From the NCBI GenBank assembly GCA_965230755.1, contig CBDDLT010000009.1:1-64000 (forward strand): 64,000 nucleotides of DNA, read 5' to 3'. The notes beneath the pieces were generated by a model. It made no database searches and had not been told where the DNA came from. It saw only the letters and a program-made list of their open reading frames with translations. The position numbers and the translations under genes are program-made. Shown in pieces: positions 16,068 through 25,025 of this stretch. This DNA comes from DATFJT01 sp965230755. GTDB taxonomy: Bacteria; Bacteroidota; Bacteroidia; Chitinophagales; Saprospiraceae. The first letter of the stretch is position 1. Every line of letters begins with the position of its first letter.

Positions 16068-16748
16068 TTATTTTTTATGTTCTTTCATTTTAGGTTTTCC
16101 TATTTCACTTAATTTGATATTGAGTTCCTTTCTTCTTCTTTCAAGCTTTAAAGGTTGTATGAAAGTGAAGTCAAAAAGGGCTTCAATAACTTCTATTAAC
16201 CATTCTGCTTCTCCATTCTCAACAGAAACTATTTCCCCTGTATTTCTATTTTTGGTTGGATGAGCTGCAAAATTCCCAATATTTCTAACAGCATCAACAG
16301 CATCTGTTAAGTGGGAAGGAATTCCTTCAAGTGCTATAAATTTTTGAATTTCTTTTGCAAGAGTGTTTTCTGTAATTTCATATTTCTCTCGCAAAATATT
16401 TTGTAAAAGTCTTCTACTTAAGGCAGCCGAAGCTTTTGGGCTTGCTGATAAAACCTTAATAGCTTCTTCATAGTCTTCTAGATATAATTCCGGAATATCC
16501 TCTGAATTTTGGAATTTTTGTTTTTTTGGGTAAATCATTATATCATCTACTACACTACTTACATGGAATCCAAAATAACCATCATTTCTTTTAAGTTCAC
16601 CTTTTACAAGAAACACCACAGGGTTGTTACAATTTGGGCAATTTGAATACTTCAATTCATTTCCAAACGTATTGTCTTTATTATTTGCGAAAGAGTTTGT
16701 CGAATCCCATTCATATTTTACAGCGGTTGAGCAATGAGGGCAAATCAT
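16068..16748 (-). CDS. DUF4145 protein with N-terminal zinc ribbon
   Basis: The 226-residue protein starts with a Cys4 zinc ribbon (ICPHC at residues 2-6 and NCPNC near 37-41). The DUF4145 domain follows: SPKASAALSRRLLQNILR, then an IGNFAAHPTKNRNTGEI segment whose His lies in a conserved IRNxGNxAAHP pattern, and a closing helical region. DUF4145 proteins are common in defence and restriction-modification surroundings and are thought to bind nucleic acid or partner proteins. Here no restriction enzyme is adjacent. The location beside an IS and an RHS gene fits an accessory or horizontally acquired gene. Confidence 0.8.
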   Translation of the reverse strand: MICPHCSTAVKYEWDSTNSFANNKDNTFGNELKYSNCPNCNNPVVFLVKGELKRNDGYFGFHVSSVVDDIMIYPKKQKFQNSEDIPELYLEDYEEAIKVLSASPKASAALSRRLLQNILREKYEITENTLAKEIQKFIALEGIPSHLTDAVDAVRNIGNFAAHPTKNRNTGEIVSVENGEAEWLIEVIEALFDFTFIQPLKLERRRKELNIKLSEIGKPKMKEHKK

Positions 16749-16853
16749 ATTATTTTTTTTGGATTTAATTATGCACGACCAAATTTGTATCTAGTTAGAG
16801 TCTAAATTTTAAGGAAACCCTAATTCATATTAAGGCTCCCTTAAATGTGCTTT

Positions 16854-17036
16854 TTACAATAACTCTCCTTTATGGGCTAATAGCAATGCTCCAAGTGCTA
16901 TCATAAGAAGTGCCGCACCAGCATCCCTTACTTTTTTGTAGCTCGCTAAAGTATCATAATCTGTCTTAAAGGTATAAATCAAAAAAGTAATACCAAATCC
17001 CATAAGTGCTAAGCCGAGTAATTTATTAATTATCAT
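16854..17036 (-). CDS. Small two-helix membrane protein; candidate immunity protein for the RHS gene
   Basis: From ATG 17036 the product is about 60 residues, starting MIINKLLGLALMGFGI. It has two transmembrane helices (KLLGLALMGFGITFLIYTF and GAALLMIALGALLLAH) joined by a charged loop (KTDYDTLASYKKVRD). The start overlaps the stop region of the RHS gene by 11 bases, so translation is probably coupled. A longer frame reaches 17102, but the extra 22 residues lie wholly inside the RHS coding region. Immunity genes of polymorphic toxins normally sit exactly here. The immunity role is inferred from position and membrane nature only. Confidence 0.6.
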   Translation of the reverse strand: MIINKLLGLALMGFGITFLIYTFKTDYDTLASYKKVRDAGAALLMIALGALLLAHKGELL

Positions 17037-20000
17037 CTGTCGATGGGGTTTCTTGGTTTTCCTTCTCTTCTCCTCCATCACTACTGGAACGAGACTGTTC
17101 AATTGTATGTTCTGCAGCCTTTTCTGCAGCCATATTTACTAAATTAACTCTAGATTCTACCGCTTGCTTAGTCAGTTTATCCAATCCAAGTTTATCTAAA
17201 CCTGCTTCAAAGGGCTTTGGTAATAACTCAAATGTAGCTTCAACGCCAATGTCAACAGCATTTTCCTTTGTTAAACCCTCATCTCTTATATTACTTCCAA
17301 TTTCTATGGCAGCTCCCGTTAAAGAAAGAGCTTCACCTATCGTTGTTAAAGGAACTCCAATTTCAGGAGCAATAGGTGTTAATGATAGCCCAGTTGCAGA
17401 TATACCATCACCAATGCCTTCCATTTTATTGCCTATTTCTTGAGTTGTAACTTCTCTTCTAGGAGGTGCACTAACTTTTCCTTCGGTAGGAATATTCGTG
17501 CCCATGGCAGAATTGAACATACCTGCAATTCTATCTTTAACCCAGTATGGTATTCTCTGCAACCCATGCAAATCAATATTTGCTATTGGTTCGTTTTCTG
17601 CATAATTATAAGTGCTTACCCATGGGAACTGATCTGAAATCGGGTCAACACCTGTAAACCTCCCTATAGCCGGATCGTACATACGGAACCCATAAGCATA
17701 GAGTCCCAAGCCTAAATCATTGTTCCATTCCTTGTTGTTGTAGAGATAGTCGTTATCGATAGTGGAGTTGTTGTTATTCCAATCCCCTCTCATTTCGAGC
17801 CCAAAAGGATAATAATGATGCTCCTCCAACACCACATTATTATCATCCATCAATACCCGAGTATTGCCCAAATGATCTTCGAGCTTATATCTCCAGTTAG
17901 GCTGGCCGTCAATAATGTCGATATGTCCTACACTATGGTACACTGTTTTTAGATTGTCATCTACAAACTCCATGTCAGATAAATATACGCGTTCTTTGGC
18001 ATCATTTACAAGTTTTTTTAGCTTTCGACCATCTGCGGCGTATTCCCACTTGATCGTGTTTCCTTCTCCATCGGTCACCTCATAAGGCAGATTGTGATGA
18101 TTGTATTTGATGTTCAGATCCTTAACCGGATCATATGTAATGTTACCATTTCCGTCGTATTGGTATTGACTGGTTTTCTTCACAACAAGTCCTAAATGGC
18201 CATCTTCATTCAAGGAAATAGCCAAGTTAACTTTGGGATCCGGGCAAGGACCAGTAGATACTTCCATCTGCCCCAAACCAATGGGTTCAAACTCAAAATC
18301 AGATTGTATTGCTACCTCACTTTCTGAAGTCAAGGTAAGGTCGTATTCTCTGGCTGAAGCATCACTGGTGATCTTATTCTTCACCCCAAATATTCCCTCT
18401 TGAACTACCTTGTCAGAAACATGAAACTCTTCCGGACAATCAATTGTGATACTATTGGTGACTTTCTTTAGTCTGTTGGTCCCAGAGAACAGAGTAAGTG
18501 CCAAATCATCGATCTGCCCTGTCCCAGATGATGTCGCCTTATACCGATCGATAGACTGAAGATTACCTCTTTGATCGTGATAACTATAATGTGCATCATA
18601 ACCGCCATTATTAATGGACACTGCATCTGTAATTCGATTCAAATGATCATAGGTAAATAAATAGCCCATATTTTCTGCCGGAGTATTCCATTTCATGGAA
18701 GAAATAGAACCGTTTTTACGAACAGTGCCCCCGGTAAGAGGATCATTGTAATACAATCTTAAATCCAGCCTGGTAGAATTGATCCGTTTAAGCCATCCAT
18801 TGTTATTGTAGGTATAATCGATGGCATAGCTTACACCATTGATGTCTTTATCTTCAACCTGATCTCTTTTGTTGTAATTGATATCATCCTGGATCACCTG
18901 ATTGACACCATTCAAGCTAAACTCTTCTTTTTCCAATCTCAGTGCATTGTCATATCTCATCTTCTTTATGGTCGTATTGCCCTGACTGATATGGGTCTCC
19001 GTATCAATTTGATCGTCCATGAAATAGCTGTAGTCAAACTCCTCTCTATATTCCGTTGGCCCAGTAACATCTAAGTCTGTCACTCTTCCGTATTGGTCAA
19101 AGACATAGGTAGATGTCAATTTTGATGTACTTCTACTGAATCCATCTAATAACTGAATCCTGGATTTATCCATTCGCCCCATGTAAATCGGGTCACTTTG
19201 GTTTCCTGTTCCGATACCATCGTAATAGAGGTATTCCAATATTTCTGTAGGACTCCCTGGTAGTGTACCAAAACCTATTCGATCCGGTCGACCATAGTCA
19301 TCATATCTCGTACACAACCATGACTTACCCTCATCTATGATGTTTTGATCACGCATTCCGATCTCCAGGTTTCTGTCATCGTATTGATACTCCATTTCCT
19401 CTCTATCCGGTAGCTTCTTTGTAATAATATTATCTGCTCCGTCATAAACATAACGATAAATAAGTCCAGCGTTACTCGCAGTAGCATCCGGAGGTATAAT
19501 TTTCGTCAAGCGATTTTTGTCGTCATATTCGTATTGAGTTAAGGCAAAATTACTTCCCTGGCCGGACTCCATTTTGGTCTTTCTACCTAGAATATCGCTG
19601 TACTCAATACTAATCAGGCCATCAGGATCCGTCACCGTGTTTTTATACTCATTCCCTACTCCATCGTACTCCATGGTTGTTATAAAGCCCATGGGATCGA
19701 TGGTTTGATGAATCCTGTTTAAAGGATCGGCGTAATAATTATATGTTGTTAGCTTGCCCTCACCATCGGTTTGAGTTTTCAATCTGCCTGCCAAATCATA
19801 GGTCCGTAAAATTTCAGCATTTGATTCTACATTCTTGGTTGAAATCAAACGACCAATACCATCGTATTCCTGTATAATATTCTGATCAACCTGATCAAAA
19901 TAATTACTTCTTGTTTCGACTTTATTGGGATTATAAGCATAGACAAATTGCTTGCTTCGGTTATTATTTCTCTCCTTAATCCACTCCAGACGAAGCAATG

Positions 20001-23000
20001 CATCATACTCGTAATTGATCTCCTGGTCGTCAATGTCTATTTCCTTTTGAACCAGATTGGTACCCGGATAATAGATCATTTCCTTTTCGTGATTGAGATA
20101 CTCCCATCCTGTCACCAAACCATCGGAATTATAGGAAAACAACATATCCTGCCAACCATCGGCCTGAATCTTGGAAGGTCTTCCCGAGTTAATATCATAC
20201 TCTTTGAAGTCTACTTCATTATCCCAACTTCCAGCTAAAATATTCCCATTTTCATCCCAGCTTCTTTCGAATCGGTATTGATCCCGATAGTACAGCTTAT
20301 CGGTTACACTACTGGTAGGATTACCGGAAGCGGAGAAGAAACTATAATCAAAGTAATTTCCGTCAATGATTTCTCCATTCACTTCCACCTCTGTTTTCCA
20401 GGAGCTAAGCTTCATATTACGATTATCCAGTTCATTGGATATGGTGGCATCAGGATAATTATCAAAATAGTGGTAGGTGGTTTTAACCGGATCGATTCCG
20501 GTGCCAGATACTTCATGGGTCTTAACCTGAAAGTGATTGGCATGATCATAGGTGTAATCTGTAGTTTTTATTACTTGATCTACTTCTTCAACTACCTCGC
20601 TTAGAATATTATAGCCTCTATCTAGAGTGTAGGATGAAATCAAATCAGCTGGCAATATTATAGATTGTCCTGTAGGATCGGAATTACAGGTATTGACCTG
20701 ATACCTTTCTGCTTTGATCATATCACCTACCACATCGCGATAACTTGGACTACTGGTGTAATTAGTTTTGGAAACTGTCTGTCTTAAATCATTTTTATAA
20801 TCATCTAATTCCTTCTCACCCGACTGAACCGTTGTTTTAGGCGGTACCGATGGAATCGATTGTTGAATGGTAATTCTTGGCTCTTCTGTATAAAATTTCG
20901 TCACAATTTCTCCACTTGAAGGGCTTTTTTCTGCGACCCTTGAATATATAATATGCCTTCCATTGTATTCGGTTAAAGGAATAAAACTCTGATCTGAATA
21001 AACGGCAAGATGTATATCATTAGGTGAAAAAATCGCACATTTTTCATATTTTGGTTGCTGTATTATAATACCGGAAGACTTATTGTTCTCGTCAGTTTGA
21101 CCATACTCATATTCTTTGCTTTCGAGTAATGCACCATTTTCAGATTCGTACTTTTCTATTTTCTTGATTCTCAAACCGCCGGTTGGTCGGTTGTTAACAG
21201 TTATATAGGTATTCTCATTTAAAATAAATCTCGCGTCACCGTTACTTACAATTAAACGAAACGTATAATTAATATTAGGAGACAAATTCGCAATATCATT
21301 TAATGATCCCTTAAAAGTCTCTTCACCGTCTCGAACAGATTTATTCTCACTTTTCACCAATGTCCCATTTGGATGCCAAATTTCAAGTGTCGATGTCACA
21401 TTCTTCGGGCATGTAATGTTATCTTCGTTTCTTACAATCCATTCATACATGGTATTGTCAATTTGGTTTTGAGAAACAAAGGTCTCCTGATCTTCTTCAT
21501 TTGGTTGCAGACCACAACAATCCACACCACTGTTGTTATCTTCTATATCACAATTTTCGAGATCCATAAGCGTCGTTGTATTATCAAGTACTTGATGCTC
21601 ATCATAATAGTCATGATTCTCATATTCCAATAAAGTCATTCCCATTGTAGGATGAATGATTTTCTCAAGAACGCCTTCTTGAGAATGAAGTTCATTAACA
21701 GATCGGTTATTGTCGCCAAATATCATTCCAAAGCATGATATAGTCTCGGGTATATTGACCTCTTCCGAATTATTAGACTCATTGGATGATGCTCCATTGT
21801 AAAAACCCCAATGATCCGTTGCCTTGCTCAATCTATTGATCAAAAATTGCGATCCATCACTATTGAGATCGGCATGATAGTAAAACTCATACTTCGGTTT
21901 TTCTTTTGTTCCATCACAGCTAAACTCTTGAATCTCATCCAGTTTCAATCTTTTATATTCCGGACGCAAAGGTTCATCTAAATCCCGGAAATAGGATTGT
22001 GTCAATCTCCACTCTTTACAATACCCCGTATTCCCAGGATAGGTCAATTTTACCTTATCCAAAGCCTTACAATTCAACTGTTGAGAAACAACTGGAGCAT
22101 TCAAGTCTTCTCTATTACCGCTATCGTAGACAAATTCCAGTTTCTCTATTCCATTGCTGATGGAAGTAATTCTTTTTCCAACTGAACTTGACCTAATAAC
22201 CTTTTTATTAAGGGCATTGATGTATAATCCATTACATGTAATTTTAGTGCTGCCACTATTTCCTCCACCCTGCTCATTTTCACAAAATGTTACTATCTTT
22301 TTACAAGATCCAAGATCATAATAGCCATACTCCTCGTCTTCATATTCATAGTTAATCTGATGAACCTTATCTGAGCTTTCTATTCTTAACAAGTGCCATT
22401 GGGAAGTATAACTTACATCAGCAAAACTCCCTACCCCACTTGAATTGACTTCACTTTTTTCAATACCTTCATTGGTCGTACTTTCTGGTAAATTTCCAAA
22501 ATGGTAAATATTACCATCAGGTGTCGTTATAGTAAAGCTTCTAAATTCATGACTGTAATACTCATACTTGATTTTAACATCTTGTTGATTAAGTAATCTT
22601 ATTTGACTATCATTAAATCCTTCAGAATCAACGCTTGCATCAAAAACAAATTTCCCGGAGTAATTGCCCGCACTAAAATTAAAAATATCAGCTTCACCAT
22701 CTTTTGTTCCACTAGCCACATCTTCTTTAGAAATTGCACTGGAAGCATCAATTGTATGTCCGAAATGATAATAGCCCTCAGCTTGTTCATCTGGTTTACC
22801 CCTGACAACTCTAGTCAGAGATCCACCCACATTAAGACTCCATCCTAATCCAACATTACTGGCGACTTCAGCGACCCTTACACCGGAGCTGATATAGGAA
22901 ATGTCTACAGAAGCACTTAAGGGGCCGTCGGTCATCGTATGAATGGGTACATTGGTGCTCACCGTACCGGTAAATTTTGCTACCGGATTGTCCAAAGCTT

Positions 23001-23139
23001 TTCCTAGGCTAGATACATCCGGAGAAGGCCTATAGTAATCGGAAGTAATGTTTTCCGGTTGAGCGTGCAAATAAAAGGTCGAGATAAGCGAGAACAAGGC
23101 TATAGCTATGCCGACCCTGAAATATTGATATATATTCAT
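17026..23139 (-). CDS. Giant RHS/YD-repeat secreted protein, polymorphic-toxin-like
   Basis: The 2037-residue protein opens with a signal peptide (IAIALFSLISTFYLHAQ). An N-terminal SpvB/TcdB-like shell region follows (PNVPIHTMTDGPL-type start, SNVGLGWSLNVGGSLTRVVRG). Many YD repeats come next, such as YEYDALLRLEWI, YDGIGRLIST, YDDKNRLTKI and YTYNNNGWLKRI. The RHS-associated core comes last (LEDHLGNTRVLMDD, YPFGLEMRGDW, YAYGFRMYDPAIGRFTGVDP) and ends at about residue 1860. Beyond the core are about 177 residues unlike the repeats. They hold a Gly-rich hydrophobic part (DGISATGLSLTPIAPEIGVP, TTIGEALSLTGAAIEIG) and an acidic, Ser-rich tail. In RHS toxins this is the place of the variable toxin tip. 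It is co-directional with the S74 protein 48 bases upstream. Confidence 0.93.
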   Translation of the reverse strand: MNIYQYFRVGIAIALFSLISTFYLHAQPENITSDYYRPSPDVSSLGKALDNPVAKFTGTVSTNVPIHTMTDGPLSASVDISYISSGVRVAEVASNVGLGWSLNVGGSLTRVVRGKPDEQAEGYYHFGHTIDASSAISKEDVASGTKDGEADIFNFSAGNYSGKFVFDASVDSEGFNDSQIRLLNQQDVKIKYEYYSHEFRSFTITTPDGNIYHFGNLPESTTNEGIEKSEVNSSGVGSFADVSYTSQWHLLRIESSDKVHQINYEYEDEEYGYYDLGSCKKIVTFCENEQGGGNSGSTKITCNGLYINALNKKVIRSSSVGKRITSISNGIEKLEFVYDSGNREDLNAPVVSQQLNCKALDKVKLTYPGNTGYCKEWRLTQSYFRDLDEPLRPEYKRLKLDEIQEFSCDGTKEKPKYEFYYHADLNSDGSQFLINRLSKATDHWGFYNGASSNESNNSEEVNIPETISCFGMIFGDNNRSVNELHSQEGVLEKIIHPTMGMTLLEYENHDYYDEHQVLDNTTTLMDLENCDIEDNNSGVDCCGLQPNEEDQETFVSQNQIDNTMYEWIVRNEDNITCPKNVTSTLEIWHPNGTLVKSENKSVRDGEETFKGSLNDIANLSPNINYTFRLIVSNGDARFILNENTYITVNNRPTGGLRIKKIEKYESENGALLESKEYEYGQTDENNKSSGIIIQQPKYEKCAIFSPNDIHLAVYSDQSFIPLTEYNGRHIIYSRVAEKSPSSGEIVTKFYTEEPRITIQQSIPSVPPKTTVQSGEKELDDYKNDLRQTVSKTNYTSSPSYRDVVGDMIKAERYQVNTCNSDPTGQSIILPADLISSYTLDRGYNILSEVVEEVDQVIKTTDYTYDHANHFQVKTHEVSGTGIDPVKTTYHYFDNYPDATISNELDNRNMKLSSWKTEVEVNGEIIDGNYFDYSFFSASGNPTSSVTDKLYYRDQYRFERSWDENGNILAGSWDNEVDFKEYDINSGRPSKIQADGWQDMLFSYNSDGLVTGWEYLNHEKEMIYYPGTNLVQKEIDIDDQEINYEYDALLRLEWIKERNNNRSKQFVYAYNPNKVETRSNYFDQVDQNIIQEYDGIGRLISTKNVESNAEILRTYDLAGRLKTQTDGEGKLTTYNYYADPLNRIHQTIDPMGFITTMEYDGVGNEYKNTVTDPDGLISIEYSDILGRKTKMESGQGSNFALTQYEYDDKNRLTKIIPPDATASNAGLIYRYVYDGADNIITKKLPDREEMEYQYDDRNLEIGMRDQNIIDEGKSWLCTRYDDYGRPDRIGFGTLPGSPTEILEYLYYDGIGTGNQSDPIYMGRMDKSRIQLLDGFSRSTSKLTSTYVFDQYGRVTDLDVTGPTEYREEFDYSYFMDDQIDTETHISQGNTTIKKMRYDNALRLEKEEFSLNGVNQVIQDDINYNKRDQVEDKDINGVSYAIDYTYNNNGWLKRINSTRLDLRLYYNDPLTGGTVRKNGSISSMKWNTPAENMGYLFTYDHLNRITDAVSINNGGYDAHYSYHDQRGNLQSIDRYKATSSGTGQIDDLALTLFSGTNRLKKVTNSITIDCPEEFHVSDKVVQEGIFGVKNKITSDASAREYDLTLTSESEVAIQSDFEFEPIGLGQMEVSTGPCPDPKVNLAISLNEDGHLGLVVKKTSQYQYDGNGNITYDPVKDLNIKYNHHNLPYEVTDGEGNTIKWEYAADGRKLKKLVNDAKERVYLSDMEFVDDNLKTVYHSVGHIDIIDGQPNWRYKLEDHLGNTRVLMDDNNVVLEEHHYYPFGLEMRGDWNNNNSTIDNDYLYNNKEWNNDLGLGLYAYGFRMYDPAIGRFTGVDPISDQFPWVSTYNYAENEPIANIDLHGLQRIPYWVKDRIAGMFNSAMGTNIPTEGKVSAPPRREVTTQEIGNKMEGIGDGISATGLSLTPIAPEIGVPLTTIGEALSLTGAAIEIGSNIRDEGLTKENAVDIGVEATFELLPKPFEAGLDKLGLDKLTKQAVESRVNLVNMAAEKAAEHTIEQSRSSSDGGEEKENQETPSTDDN

Positions 23140-23187
23140 GACAATATTTTTTAGGTTATCAAAAAGAGAAATAAATTGAGCAAATCA

Positions 23188-24795
23188 CTAGTGACTTACT
23201 ATCAACTTCTCTTCAGAAACAAGCTTACTACCTTCATAAATAATGATGGAATATACTCCGGATGTCATGTCATCCGTATCCACTGTCACCTGTTTCTCTG
23301 GGCTGACTACACTTTTAATTATCTTTCCTTCAGCATTTAGGATGTGTAAGGCAAAGTCATTGTCGTTCGCTTCATTAGAAACTATGAAACTGGATTTGGT
23401 TGGATTTGGATAGATTTTATATCGTTCTGTTCTATCAATATTAAACAAGCAATCCGTACACTCCTTCAGAGCTTCTATTTCCTTTTTCAATAATTCATAA
23501 TCTTCTTTAAGTTCAAGATATTCCGAATAGATGGCATTCCTATCCGACAGATATACCTCGTTTTCGGTTAAGTTCGCACCAGGTATTGAGGCAAGATTAT
23601 CTATTTCCACTTGTTGCTCTTTTATGGCTTGTACCAAAAGGGGTATTAAATCAATGTAGTTGATACCTTTGATATTTTCGGATGGCCCCTCTACAATGTC
23701 ATCAGCAGTTGCTTCTGTTTGTTCAATTGGGACTTCATGCCCTTCATCATTTAATTCTGTTTGTTCCTCTCCAGGATCAGTCCCATCGGTAATCTGATGT
23801 AATCCAGGGTGCTCAATATCTCTAACTAAATTCGGCAACACTGCTTCTAATTCTTGGGCTAGGAATCCAAATCTTAACTCTGTAGGATCAAAACCATGAT
23901 TAGGTAAATCCTTATAGTTGTATGATTTTGGACTGAGTAACTCAATGACTGCAACGGCATTGGTAATATCATTGACATTCTCTTTTAAATTGGCATCGGA
24001 GCCCATATATACTCCAGTAGTGTATACATCTCCTTTGAAGTAACCAGCATAACCAGGCCCGCCATTTACATCACCATATATAGCATATCTAGTTCCAACT
24101 CCTGACCCAGTTATCACAGAGTACACTCCAAACGTAGGATTTGTTAAACTGTTCGCGTCAGTTGCGATATAATTATATTGACCATAAACCCTATGGGCTC
24201 CTCGGTGGTCAATTCTATTGTATATACCATATCCATCTCCACTTCGACTGTTACCATATTGTTGAAGATAAAGACTATATCTTTTCCCATTGCCATGACC
24301 ATAAATCCTTTGATGAATACCAAATGCATGACCGGTACCATAGGGATAAATTCGATTATTAATGCCGTAAGTCTTTTTGGTAGACGATGTTTCCTGTTTT
24401 ACATAATTATCTATTCCATATTTGGTTCCTGTTCCTTTGGTCAGACTTGATTTCAATCCATAACCAGTACCAGACCCATACGCATATGTTTGGTTCAATA
24501 CACCATAAGATAAAGTTATCCCTGTAGTGGAGTTCCTAGTTTGATTATAAATCCCATACCTATTACTTGATCCGGCATCATTCATGTAGCTGTACAAACC
24601 ATATTTTGAGGTTCCGGTAGAAGAAATATTGTTCAAATAAAGTGATCTCATATCATCACTGTTGATTTGCATTTGAGTATTGTTGATAGAATTGTTCCCA
24701 ACTCCTACGTTTCCTGGCTCCTTGACATATATCTGGGTATAAGACTGAAGTGTGCACAAAATGATTACAACTGAAATAATGGTTCTTAATTTCAT
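23188..24795 (-). CDS. T9SS-exported protein with YG-rich repeats and S74 chaperone domain
   Basis: The 535-residue protein has a signal peptide (TIISVVIILCTLQSYTQ). About 200 residues of short repeats follow around 'YGI.N...G.G' (KYGLYSYMND, RYGIYNQTRN, TYGINNRIYPYGTGHAFGIH, GYGIYNRIDHRG). An intramolecular chaperone region of the tail-fibre/endosialidase type (Peptidase S74) comes next, with GSDANLKENVNDI, SPKSYNYKDLP and RFGFLAQELEAVLPNLV. A short coiled coil leads to a T9SS type A sorting domain (YKIYPNPTKSSFIVS ... SGVYSIIIYEG). The repeats probably form a trimeric fibre that the S74 domain helps to fold. It is the first gene of the RHS transcription unit. Confidence 0.88.
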   Translation of the reverse strand: MKLRTIISVVIILCTLQSYTQIYVKEPGNVGVGNNSINNTQMQINSDDMRSLYLNNISSTGTSKYGLYSYMNDAGSSNRYGIYNQTRNSTTGITLSYGVLNQTYAYGSGTGYGLKSSLTKGTGTKYGIDNYVKQETSSTKKTYGINNRIYPYGTGHAFGIHQRIYGHGNGKRYSLYLQQYGNSRSGDGYGIYNRIDHRGAHRVYGQYNYIATDANSLTNPTFGVYSVITGSGVGTRYAIYGDVNGGPGYAGYFKGDVYTTGVYMGSDANLKENVNDITNAVAVIELLSPKSYNYKDLPNHGFDPTELRFGFLAQELEAVLPNLVRDIEHPGLHQITDGTDPGEEQTELNDEGHEVPIEQTEATADDIVEGPSENIKGINYIDLIPLLVQAIKEQQVEIDNLASIPGANLTENEVYLSDRNAIYSEYLELKEDYELLKKEIEALKECTDCLFNIDRTERYKIYPNPTKSSFIVSNEANDNDFALHILNAEGKIIKSVVSPEKQVTVDTDDMTSGVYSIIIYEGSKLVSEEKLIVSH

Positions 24796-25025
24796 CCTTA
24801 AAATGTTTACTATGATTAATAAAATGAAAGTCTGAAGGTGCTTGCAAGAAGGTGTTAATCTTTGGATAATAAGTTTACGGTCTTTAAAATTTCACTTCAA
24901 GTAAGGTGCTTCAAACTGTTACCTAAATATACAAATTATTGTCCAGTCTATCAAAGCATGATTGACATATAATTAAGTGTAATTTGTAATAAATTGAAAG
25001 TGAAGGCGCAGGAATAAGAGCTGCT

